The notes under the pieces are model-generated. The model worked only from the letters and a program-made list of their open reading frames with translations, did no database searches and was not told where the DNA came from. Below are positions 34,564-45,016 of a stretch of 64,000 nucleotides of DNA, in pieces. Made by a program: the position numbers and the translations under genes. The stretch is taken from NCBI GenBank assembly GCA_021401465.1, contig JADDMT010000003.1, positions 558,001 to 622,000 of the forward strand, in the 5' to 3' direction. Every line of letters starts with the position of its first letter. The stretch's first letter is position 1. This DNA comes from Teratosphaeria epicoccoides. Its lineage: Eukaryota > Ascomycota > Dothideomycetes > Mycosphaerellales > Teratosphaeriaceae.

Positions 34564-35809
34564 TGGAGGAAAGGCGGCCGGTGCAGTAAAGTCTGGGACA
34601 TTGCAGCAATCTCACGACAGGCCCATAAAACATATGAAAAGCGTCGCAGATACATATACAGCTTAGGAGGACATACCCTGAAAGACAGGGAGCAAGTGGA
34701 GGCGCTGGACTTGCAAATCGCAGGTCGCGGTCTTCAATGGTAATTGCGCTTTGATGTCACGAGACCATTGTTTGGGTTTGGGGAAACGCAGACGGTACCA
34801 GTCTGGATGGGCATGCTGGAAGCGTTTTGCAGCGTTTGGCTTCGAGGTGAAGGCCAGCAAGAAGACGTGGTAGCCAGTCTTCGAAGGTAACGGTGAATGA
34901 CGACTGTGGAAATAAAAAGTCTGACCAAGGCACGGGGTCGGATGCTGTATATATATTGTGCCGCGCATTGCCTGACTGGGCTTGTCCCAAGTCGACCTTC
35001 GATTCTGATTTGCTTGCCTGGTTGAGTGTGCAGAGCACCTGACAGCCCGAGGCAGCTTGGATTCGGGCTGCTGAGCCACAAGGCGGCACACTGCTGTCCG
35101 CTAGTAATATCAACGGCCGTTTATCTGTATGGGAGCGATCGGGCGGGTGCAATGAGGGAGTGGCATGTGAAGAGCTGGAGCCACCGTCATCATGTCGGGG
35201 AGGCGGTCCATCAGGTCAAGATCCATTGATGATGAGAGTCAGAAATGGACGAATGAACGATCTGGACTTTCCCTCAGTAGCACGCCATCCCTTCAATCGA
35301 CTGAGTCGTGTACGCAGATATCTTAGCTACCGAAAGGAATCATTGCGCAGTTCATGAGGTACGTCTCCAGTTGCAACAGCAGTGCGAGGGGCTTCCGCAG
35401 GCAGGGCTACTTTTACGTACCTAATGCTACCATGGTGGTGTGCCTGCGCATTGGTCCACTTCAGACTCAGAGGACCATAGACTGAGGGATCAAGGAATTG
35501 CATATTTTCTGATGAACTGCCTGCTAGAAGAAGCCTTATGTCATGCTGCAGCGATCCGGGAGCCACTCGTCGCAGCTGGCCTTCACGCGCAGCGCCTTCG
35601 AGGCGCAGTGCAGAACATGCTCGCCAGGCTCCCCAGAGCCGCAACCCGCAACCACGCCGTTTCGATGTTCGCGTGAACCAACGCCATATCAGCGGTTTCA
35701 CCGCACCGGGATGTCAAGAACACGAATCGACAAAGCCTCGTCGGAAGTCTCTTCTGCGGCTCGCGCAGACGCAGCCGACTGATCACCACTCGCAACCATG
35801 GCGGATGAT
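34564..35809. other. Intergenic between convergent genes, no gene seen
   Basis: About 1.2 kb. Several short open frames on both strands, none with a recognisable domain. Confidence 0.5.
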
Positions 35810-37106
35810 CTATGCCTCTTCGTTCTTAACGTCCTCCTTGGGATCCTCATCACCATCCTTGGCTGCATCCTCCTCGATACCCTCAGCGCTATCGCCCTCG
35901 CCTTCCTTCTCATCGCGCTCCTCTTCATGGCCAGTGCTCAGAGCAGCAGTCTCGCTCTCGTCCTCGGCAGCAGCGCGCTTGAGCAGCTGCGTGACACTGT
36001 CGTCAGCAACAGCAGCGACGTCACTCTCCTCGTCAGCAGCGCCCTCGACAGTAGTGCCAACCGAGGTGGCCTCATCGGTGATGGCAGCGGCCTTGGGCTT
36101 ATGACTGCCCGTCCTCTTCGTCGGAGCGGGAGCGGCAACCTTATCGTCCCCGGCGGTGTCCTCCTTAGCAGTGACCTTGACCGTCTTGCGCTTCTCCTTA
36201 GCGGCAAGAGCGGCGGTGGTCTCACCATAATCGTCGGCCTCAGGGGCTGGGCTACCCGTCTTGGCAGCGTCCTTGGCTGCCTTGCGCTTCTTTGTCGTGG
36301 CGTTCTTTCTCTTGACAAAAGCGGTAGTGGTCTCATCGTTGCTTTCAGCCTCGGAAGGCGGACTCTCGTCCTTGACAGGTGCAGTGTCTCTGGCGGTCTT
36401 GCGCTTCTTCGGCACGGCAGTCCTCTTGACAGCAGGAGCGGCGATGGTCTCATCCTCGTCTCCAGCCTCAGGAAGTGGCTCCTCGTTCTTGACCGCGGCC
36501 TTGCGCTTCTTGCCCTTCGGAGCAGCAGAAGCCTCGCTGGCGGACTTTGACTTCGCGCCCTCGTTGTCACCTGCATCCTCCTTAACACCGAAGAGTTTCT
36601 TCCTCAGCGTGTGCCAGCAGGCATTCGCGCTCGCAGCAGTCTTGTAGCCAGACAGCTCGGCGAGCTTCTTCGTGTCGACCTTCAATGCTATGGTTAGGTA
36701 TTGCTGCTTCACGTTCTTGCCAGAGCCTTGCCGCCGCGCCGAGTGCACACCTGGGGAAGTGGGACATGAAGGAAAGTGCAATTACCTTTGGAACTTCTGT
36801 CATGGCAGCCCAGACCTTGCTGAGCAGTGCGCAATCCTTTTCGGTCAGCTTGACCTCTGCAAACCTGCCCTCAGCATCGGGCTCTGCCAGCAGCTTCTTC
36901 TTGAGGGAGTGCCAGCAGGCATTAGCTGAGGCGCGAGTCTTGTAGCTGCCGAGCTCGGCGAGCTTCTGCGTATCAACCTAAGTCTACGTCAGCAATCTCG
37001 AGTGCATTGCCGATGACCGCGACAATCCTACCTTCGGAGTGCCCTCGAAGCTCTGCCAGACATGGGTGAGGAGCTTGAAATCGGCTGGGGTTAGTGAAAC
37101 GGCCAT
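35810..37106 (-). CDS. Nuclear protein with a duplicated about 30-residue domain and long charged tail
   Basis: Three exons (37032-37106, 36786-36977, 35810-36679) give 378 aa. Repeat 1 reads ADFKLLTHVWQSFEGTPK then VDTQKLAELGSYKTRASANA CWHSLKKKL; repeat 2 reads KDCALLSKVWAAMTEVPK then VDTKKLAELSGYKTAASANA CWHTLRKKL. In each repeat an intron falls at the same place, between PK and VDT, in phase 0. Mould genomes hold many proteins with this kind of domain, which looks like a Myb/SANT-type or histone-like DNA-binding fold; the function is not established. The remaining 240 residues are Lys/Ala/Thr-rich with KKRK and KKRKT clusters, then strongly acidic (EERDEKEGEGDSAEGIEEDA). Nuclear location and chromatin binding are inference. 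Confidence 0.8.
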
Positions 37107-37784
37107 TGTGGTGATACTGTTGAGCAGTATTTGCGTCGGAATGTGGTAAGAAGGTCGAGATCGAGGTGTAGGTACCGAATGTCGGAAACTTTGAGAGAAT
37201 CTGTTGCGTGCTTCAGTGTGTCGAGGGGATGGACGTGGGGGAAAAGGCGGACGACTTATAGGTACCTAGTCACGAGCTCAACTTCACATGCAAGCGACAA
37301 TGCGTAGCGTAAGTCTGGCGGCAGCTGACGTAGCAAACGCGCACGTTCGCATTATTTTTCGTTCAAATTAGTTGCACAGAAGCGCATGCATCGCGGCATC
37401 TGACTAACCTGCTGTAGATCGTAGCATAAGCTTCATCTTACTCTATGCTACTTAGCTGGACTCACCTGCCTGCAACGAGCATACAAACAATACAGCATAA
37501 TCAGAAGCCAGAGACAGCCCTGATTGGGGACACGCCATGATCCCAATGGTGTTTGCGGCCAGTAAACGTAATCATGTCGGGCGGCCTAGGCGCAGACCGC
37601 TTCTTTTGACGCACACCATCCATAGCCGCACTCGAGCCGCGCTCTGCTCTCTTCTGCTGCTGTCGCTCCCTACCAGCCAGCGTTGCCCAGGTACTCCGAT
37701 TACACGTCTTTGCGCCGCCAGACGCTGCGGCCACAGAATCGCGTGCAATTTCTCGACCCTGGCTACCCATGGAAGTGAACCCGC
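37107..37784. other. Intergenic, promoter of the duplicated-domain gene
   Basis: Also the 3' flank of SMD1. No gene seen. Confidence 0.5.
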
Positions 37785-38252
37785 TCAGAATCCACGACCT
37801 CGCCCTCTACCTCTGCCCCTTCCTCTTGGACCTCCACGGCCTCCACCTCTGCCCCCACCGCCACGACCACCCCGGTCCGTCTCCTTCCTCGCCTTATTCT
37901 TGGGCTTTGGCGCATCATCGATCAACAACGTATCCAGCGGCAACGAGTCCGGCAGGATGAAGTATCTGATCTCACTCCCTCTAATGCTGATCTGGTCCAG
38001 CGCGATCTGTGCTCCACCCTTTGGCGTCATCTTCGCTGCTCGGAGATTCGTGTTCATCTGTGGAGAGACTGAGGCAATGGTGCCATGGATGATAGTGCCG
38101 CTCTTGAGCTCGACGGTCACGGTTTCGTTTGTGCATTTCATCAAGAATCTGGGGGCACACTTGGTCAGTCGGAATGCCTTGCGAATGAGGTTCAGCACGT
38201 TGTTCGCTGGCCTTCGATCTGTATTGGTGCTGGCTTACCTGACGAGCTTCAT
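37785..38252 (-). CDS. SMD1: Small nuclear ribonucleoprotein Sm D1
   Basis: Two exons: 14 bases (38239-38252, ATGAAGCTCGTCAG) and 37785-38148, split by a 90-base intron, giving 125 aa. The Sm fold is clear: MKLVRFLMKCTNETVTVELK (across the junction), SGTIIHGTIASVSPQMNTNL (Sm1) and IRGSEIRYFILPDSLPLDTL (Sm2). The tail is pure RG/GGR repeats ending GRGRGRGF, the usual target of symmetric arginine dimethylation. SmD1 is part of the seven-membered ring of spliceosomal snRNPs. The first exon is too short for most gene finders; a later Met inside the intron gives a wrong start (MLNLIRKAF...). Confidence 0.95.
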
Positions 38253-38675
38253 AGTTGCGGTAGACGCGCTTTGGGGCGTGGCTCCTTTTACTGAATACAA
38301 TGTCGATCTTCCAATGACACTTACATGTAGCGGCAAGCAGGGCAGCGTCCGTGGTGGCTTATGTCAATGCTGTGAGAGGCGTCGCAAAAGCCCGAGAACA
38401 TCGGCGGCTCAAAGCCGAAGTCAATACATGAGTCAGGTTTTCCGGGCACGCGAGTCAGGCAGCTACGAGTATGCATTCCTACAGGGCCACAGCGTCCGTT
38501 CTCAGTAAGACCCATGTGGTCACTTGAAGCGCATGGCAATGTGACCCAGGAGCTCTTCAATGCGGCTGGATTCAACGGAAGCGATTTTCGAGGACATTAG
38601 ATTCATCGATCAATACATCAGGAGTCAAATACTCCTCAGCGGGTCCTACGCGCGGGTCACGGGCCTGGGCCAATA
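38253..38675. other. Short intergenic stretch SMD1 / PKR1
   Basis: Promoter of SMD1 and 3' flank of PKR1. No gene seen. Confidence 0.5.
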
Positions 38676-39269
38676 TCACCGCTCGCCCTCAATTTTCTCC
38701 CATTCGCTCTCCGTGCCACTAGCATCGCTCTCCTCAGTCCTCCTCTGCCGACTTAGACCGGTGCTGGCCTGCGCCTGCAAGCCCGTGCCTGTTGCGACTC
38801 TACTACCCATTGCTTGCTCGGCCACGGCACTTTGGTTCGCAAGACTACTCCCTCGAATGGGAGTCTCTTCTTTACTGATCATTCGTCGATGTCCCAGCTT
38901 CTTACCATCGAGTGCCTTCTCGACTTCAGTCTCGGTCTCCTCGCCTTCACCTTCGTCATCTGCAGAGTCGCCAACTTCTCCTTCCTCCTTCCAGCTTCCT
39001 GTACTGCTCCGCCGCACCTGTCGTAGACGCTCAGCTTCTTCTTCTTTGGCTTGCGCAGCTTGAAGTTCGGTCGCAAACCAGTTGATACCGTACCACAGGC
39101 CACCAGAGAGCACCGAAAGGATAGCGAGGTGTATGCTGTATGTTGCTATCAGAAGCGCGAACAAAAGCGCCTGGAGGACTGCAAATGTGACGTTGGTTGC
39201 TATCAGGAGAGTAGGTGAGGTGCCGGGAGTGAATACCGAGCTCCAGAGGTTCTCCAGGAAGGATGACAT
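38676..39269 (-). CDS. PKR1: V-ATPase assembly factor Pkr1 (ER membrane)
   Basis: Single exon, 197 aa. The conserved N-terminal block is SSFLENLWSSVFTPGTSPTL then LIATNVTFAVLQALLFALLI (first membrane segment) and HLAILSVLSGGLWYGINWFA (second segment), the Pkr1 family core. A charged cytosolic tail follows (KEEEAERLRQ, acidic GEGEETETEVEKAL) ending GTESEWEKIEGER. In yeast Pkr1 sits in the ER and helps assemble the V0 sector of the vacuolar H+-ATPase. The tail is longer than in yeast, as is usual in moulds. Confidence 0.88.
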   Translation of the reverse strand: MSSFLENLWSSVFTPGTSPTLLIATNVTFAVLQALLFALLIATYSIHLAILSVLSGGLWYGINWFATELQAAQAKEEEAERLRQVRRSSTGSWKEEGEVGDSADDEGEGEETETEVEKALDGKKLGHRRMISKEETPIRGSSLANQSAVAEQAMGSRVATGTGLQAQASTGLSRQRRTEESDASGTESEWEKIEGER

Positions 39270-42200
39270 GGTTGCGCTAGAAGGCTTGCCTGGCGCTCTC
39301 GTATGTCTGTTTCGTGCTCGTGCGCGATTCTCTTACAGGGTTGCTGGAGCTTATGAAGCGCGCGGCTGCTCTGTTCTGCGGTGTTCACTCCGCTAGCCTA
39401 CGGACCAGCGCACCCAATGCTGCTCGCCACTGACCGAAGATGCGGCGTGTCTCGCGAAATCTTGCGCTACGCTACCGATTGGAAGAGCTCGTGGTCGGTA
39501 CGGCGACGGTAAAGTACGAAGATTTACTGCTGGTGAAGCCTACGCCGCCTCTCGCTAGCTGTGTGGAGGAGTTATTGCTCCTCGATAGCTGCTTGTCCAG
39601 GATCGAACAGCTCATCGAGCATTAGAGCATCACGAGGCAGGGTGAAACGTCAGCGCACTGCGGCCCGACCCTTCGCAGGTGGCACCGCACACTGTACAGT
39701 CTGGGTCTTTGATAGCTCAGCTTCAGCGCGCTCGGAGTTTGAAGTCCCTGTAAGAACGTAGATCAATTGATATGATGGGCAGCTATCGGGACTCGAGCAA
39801 TGCCTGGACGGATCGTTGAGGTGGAAATTGCGACCGGCGATCGGGAGAGCAACGCGTGAGCATGCCACCGGCTCTGAACTCAGCGGCAGAAAAGTCAGCT
39901 TGGTGGTGCAGTCGTGCTGCCGAGTCCGAATCACTCCGCACATGCTATGCTCCGCGCTTTCACCTGGAGGTCGTCCAAGAGGCGACTTCTCGTAGACATC
40001 TAGCGCCATGCACTGTGACTCTGATGTGAGAGCTTGCGACATCGGCTCGTAACCCAGACGAGATTCGCGGGCGGTGCTCGCAAAGTTGTGCCGAGACTGG
40101 CACTTTCGGCAATCGATTCATCGTTTTTAGTTTCACGGGCGTGTGTCATCTTGCTGTCCGACATAAAGGAACCGATCGCGCATTGTGGCGTTTTCGCTGT
40201 GACAGGTAAGACATCGTTTCTCGTCTCCGAAATGGCAATGATGTGCGGTGTGAAACGACAGCTACCCCGCGACTGCCGACCGCACCGCCCTGATGAAGCA
40301 ACGAGTTCGGTTATGCAGCATTCTTGATCTCGTCATACCTTGTAAAAGTTGTTCCACAAACGAATCTCCGACTCGCTTATCTGTAACGTCACATGGAAGC
40401 CATTGCTACCACACAGATTAGTGGAGCCCTTTCGTTGCAGTCGCTTAGACATATCGCTGTCATTCTTCGGTCACATCTGCGTGCAATGCCCCGAAGCATG
40501 TCGCTCCAATTTCACAGCAGCTGGCGGAGGGATCTCTGCCAGTGATCTGTGCAGATCTCGGGAGATATGTTAGATATGTTCCCCATGTTTCAATAGAGAT
40601 GCCTTCCTGATCTGCTATCTGCCTAGACCGCGTTCCACAGCAGAGGGTAGCGTCGAGCGCACGGAGGTCGCTCCACGGTTTCCTTGTCCCTGCACCCCTG
40701 GGCATCTGGTTCCCAACAACTCTAGCCCTGCATCTGCATTGAGCAAGTTGCATATCTTGCGGTATCTCGATCTGGAGCCGAGCCAATCTGTTCCACAGCC
40801 GCTGCTTGGGAGCCGAATGCCCGTGGGAGTACTGGCATTGCACGTGTCTACCTCACAGGCGGCGTCCTGTGCATGTGCAGACAGGCTTGCTCCTGCAGCT
40901 ACGAACACTAATACAACGTGGAATTCGACTGGATGCTCCAGATATTCACATCTCGCGTGTGAAGTAGCAGACCATCATACCCTGCAGCTGAGGAAAGGCC
41001 AGGAACCCCGGCTTTTGCTTATTCGCTGTCAGCGTACCTGCAGCAGCCTGACAATCCTGCTTCAGCGTACACGCTGTAGAATGTCATCAAGCGCGACGCA
41101 GCTGCATGTCATTGATGTCGTATTTCGAGGCGACCACTGACACATTGCCAACGTTCTCCGACTTGACCGTGAGTTGGGCGGCCTATGGCTTAGGCGATCG
41201 AAGATTATATAGTGGTTGCCTACTATGCTTGATGAATGCAAAAAATGGTATACGCGAGAGTGCGGTGTGAGGTTTAGAGGTTTAGAGAAGGCAATCGAAA
41301 CGAAATCGTAACAACGCGTAGGAGCTGTGCTCTACCTCCGCGCGGCCGATGAATGGGGCTGTCTATGCGCCGCCAGGTCCAATCAGACAGCTTGTGGTGA
41401 GCTGAGCGTCGGTGCAAGGATGCAAAACTTCAATAGGAAAGCGATACGTCTGTGATTCTTCAATGAAAGCGCGATACAAGTCTGGGCAAGTCTCTGGGCT
41501 GTACCGAACGACATGTGAGGCTTGTTCGCGAACCATCCGATATGCTTCTGATCCTGTGAGCCTTGAGGATGCTGCTGTGATTCATTCAGATGATGCTGAA
41601 GGCACGACCTTCGGTTCAGTCACCACAACAGCGGCGGAATGTGAGGCATGCTTCGTGCCGACATGACCTGCAGGCAGGGGTTCTGTGGACTGCTATGTAT
41701 GGCTATTCTGCTCCAGGCTCAAATACTCGCTGCAAAGATTTACCAGTATGGTCCATGCCCTGCAGCTGCAATGCAAGCCCGGGTGGACCGCATGCATGGG
41801 TGCAGCCATTGGTTGCATTCCCAAGAACTATCAATCGGCACGATGCACAATACTCAACGCCGCGAAATAAATGTCCGTCGTGCGGTATACCTTGAACTGT
41901 AGCACGAGCTGCACAAGCGCGTAAGGAATGAGTAAAATTGCACTCGCCCTCACACCTACTCCATGAACAGCATGCAAGTGACTTCGTCGGACAAGAACTG
42001 AGAGGCTGCCGCTTGCCCGCAGAACATGGATGGCAAGACAGACCAGATATCAGGACTCGCTTGGCGCATGTTGGCTGTGCCAGTGACTACGTACATGTTC
42101 AGCTCCCTGGACCCTGATATTGGTAAACGCCTCGTTCGGTCTCAAGTACAAAACCGCGCGCACACTGTCAAGATGACTACTCGTCCCGGCCGCTTATCAT

Positions 42201-43613
42201 GCAGGCAAAGTCGACAAAATTACGCGGGGATCAACCTCGAGTTTCGGCTCAACGGCGAAAGAAGTGACTTCGCGCCGTCTTCGTCGCTTATCTTGATGAT
42301 CGAGGCAGGTCTGAGATCTCTGCCGTGCCAATCAAAACATGCAGCGGGTGAACGGCGCTCGCACAGCATGCCAGGCAGCCACGGGGAAGCAGTGACATTA
42401 TTGAAGGTGTTTGCTGTGTTTGACGTTGAGCCCGCTGTCCGTAAGTGTTAAGGTCGTACCACTATATCGAAGTGCCTGACTCCACAACTATGGACCAGTT
42501 CGCCTGATTTTAAGTGCGCTCGCAGCAACGCGATCACAAGGCATGACTGGGGTATTAACCACTGGGCGATAACACTGTCCATCGTCCTGGGATTCGTGGA
42601 ACATGTCGGCGGGGCTGCAGGTACTCGCCAAGCAAGGTTGAGCGCATTCTGAGACGAGCTGCCGATCCTCGTGGAGCCTAAGACCAATAAAATCTCCTGC
42701 TGGATTGCGCTTAGCGGAGCGAGATGCTTCAGCCAAAAAGATGCACGCCGTTACCGTAGAATAGAGGGTGACACCGGAATGTGGTAGGCTTGTTAGCGTT
42801 GGTGCCGGAAGAGCGAGCGGACCACGATGAGCGATGACATGCTCTGCCAAACTAAACGACGACAGCAGCAGTGATGATCAGCAAGCGTGCCGGAGAGGAT
42901 GTTGCGGCTGCGAGTTGCGTGCGGGACTGCGAAAGAAGTTGCGTGACAGATAGAGAGGAACCCCGGGAGATTGGCCTTCCGATCAGCACTTGGCGATCCG
43001 CCTGCTGCCAATCATCGATCTGACCACGCCCTCTCCATTACGCTCCTTCTAGCACATGTATCTCCGTACCTCGGCGGCGGGGCAAGTTTAACCAGCATAC
43101 AGTTCTGGATTCTGGCAAGTGCCCAGGATGGGTATCTCCAGTGGCCGTTATTGCCATGTCACGATCTGGCAGAATCCTATAATCACGCCTTCTGCTGTTC
43201 CCAATCCCACTTTCTTTCTGCTGCGCTTCACCTCACAGTCGACGGTACTCTCTGTGGCGACCCCTCGTATACATTTGTTATTAGACAAATAAGAGGCTCA
43301 ATACTTCTATTTGACTATCTACTCCCATTCCCACGGCCTGTCGCCACCAGGAAGCGAGAGCTCGCCCCCACCTCCAAAGCTGTTTCTACGCACCCCAGGG
43401 CCTGGTACCGCTGCTCCCGCGACCTTCACGTCGGTATTCTAGCAACTCTAGTACGCGCAATATTCGAAGCGCGCTCTCACTCGGTGGATCCTGCGTTCTT
43501 TTCTGGTCACCACCGTAATAAAGATTGTTTCTGTCCGTTTTGGACATTGCTGGACGATTCGATCTTGCCATCGCCAAAAGCCTCCAGACAAGTTGCCCAC
43601 ATCCATTGACGTG
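39270..43613. other. Gene-poor stretch of 4.3 kb
   Basis: The longest stretch without a supported gene. Many short open frames on both strands, none with a domain or signal peptide I recognise. A small direct duplication (GAGGTTTAGAG/GTTTAGAG) lies near 41270. The right end is presumably the promoter and 5' UTR of the Q/P-rich gene at 43614. Confidence 0.5.
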
Positions 43614-45016
43614 ATGCCTCCAGTCAGGACTATGAGCGCTATCAAGCCAATGAAGACCGAACGTACGCACGAGGAGAATCAGGAGAGGTGGGCCACCCGC
43701 GCCATCCAACATAGCTCATGAATCGCGATCGCTGACTATGATACAGGGCCTACATCGCTGCATCGCGACGAAGCGATAGGTCTCTCGAGGCTAGGGTCGA
43801 GTCCGCTCGACGTGCTTCTGAGATTCACAAGCGAAGGACTGGAAGGTCGCTCCGTGTAACCGAGCAAGATGTCATCAACGAAGAGATGTACGAAGAGGAG
43901 GATGACGATCTCCCCATGCAGTACAGGCGCTTGACCGCCCACCTGTACAGCGCCAACGTGGATTTTTCCAATCGTCTTAAGGCCCACATCGCCGGACAGG
44001 CTGGCATGAGGGACGCCTTCGGCGCAGCCCTTTACGGACAGTCGCCAAACAGCCAGTTCATGAACCCAAACATGATGCAGATGCCTTCGCCGCAGGTGAA
44101 CTTTTCTCACTTCATGATGCCACCTCAACAGCCACAAATGTTTGGCAAGGGCTCCAACACACGCCATTCACCATATCCGATGCCACAGAACGGCATGCAG
44201 CAGGGCATGCGCCCGAGCCAACACAATCGCGCAGCCACCTCAAATACGCTTCAGGAGCCTGCTCTCTACCAGCAGCAAAGATCGCCGTCGCAGGGCGAAT
44301 CTGTCAAGCAGGATTTCGTCAAGCAAGAAGACAGACTCATGTCACTACCCGTCCAGATTACGATGCCACAAACGCCTCAATCGCAATACGCATTTGGACA
44401 GTCTCCAGTCATGTCGCGAGCGGGCTCCAACAGCAATGCTGCCACTCCGCAAAGCTATGTACAGCACACGTCGCCACAGCAGGCTCCGACCCCTCCGCCG
44501 CTCTCCTACCAAAACTCGTCGTTCAAGTTCGATCAGCAGCAGGATTGCAGCCCGCTCTCTCTATCCCTCCCATTGGAGACACAACAGATCCTGCATCCTA
44601 ATCCGACCATGGCAATGTCTGCTCAGCAGGACATGAAGACACAGCGCCCGACCTACTCATATAACCCAAATGGAAAGCTGAAGCAGAGTCCCACGGCCAT
44701 CCCGCCATTGCTGACGGGCTCTTCCGGTCTTGATTTGACCTTGGCCCCGACGTCGCTGGACAAGAACTTCACCAGCAATGCCTTCATGCAAGCGTCCCCT
44801 GCGTCTGCAGCAACGGAGAGACTTCCCACGCCTAATGATTTGCAGGACTTTGGGATGACCTTCAACGATAACGACTTTGCAGCGTTTAAGAATGATGCTG
44901 GTAACAACTTTAGTGGCCAGACGACACCTTTCAACGATGACATATTCAATAACTTCACGAACGATGAGTACTTTGACACCGCGTTCTTGGACTCCGCCAC
45001 CGCGGTTGTCCCTTGA
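43614..45016 (+). CDS. Conserved mould protein of unknown function, Q/P-rich, acidic C-terminus
   Basis: Two exons (43614-43687, 43747-45016) around a 59-base intron with a GCTGAC branch site give 447 aa. The first 120 residues look conserved and highly charged: NQERAYIAASRRSDRSLEAR, RASEIHKRRTGRSLRVTEQD and NEEMYEEEDDDLPMQYRRLT. The rest is Gln/Pro/Met-rich and disordered (MMPPQQPQMFG, SYVQHTSPQQAPTPPPLSYQ). The end is Asn/Asp/Phe-rich (FNDNDFAAFKNDAGNNFSGQ, FNNFTNDEYFDTAFLDSATA), like an acidic activation domain. I remember this N-terminal block as a hypothetical protein shared by many moulds but know no function. Transcriptional regulator is a guess from composition. Long intergenic flanks (4.3 and 2.8 kb) are in keeping with a regulated gene. 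Confidence 0.82.

Noticed and set aside
35798..36550. 250-codon open frame on the plus strand with hydrophobic, membrane-like start
   Set aside because: It is the antisense shadow of the Lys/Glu/Ala-rich tail of the duplicated-domain protein, where the complement of GAG/AAG codons reads as Leu/Phe.
37537..38508. 323-codon plus-strand open frame
   Set aside because: Shadow of SMD1, whose RG-rich tail reads as Pro-rich on the opposite strand.
42971..43609. 212-codon plus-strand open frame just before the Q/P-rich gene
   Set aside because: No domain or conservation feature. It overlaps the presumed 5' region of that gene.
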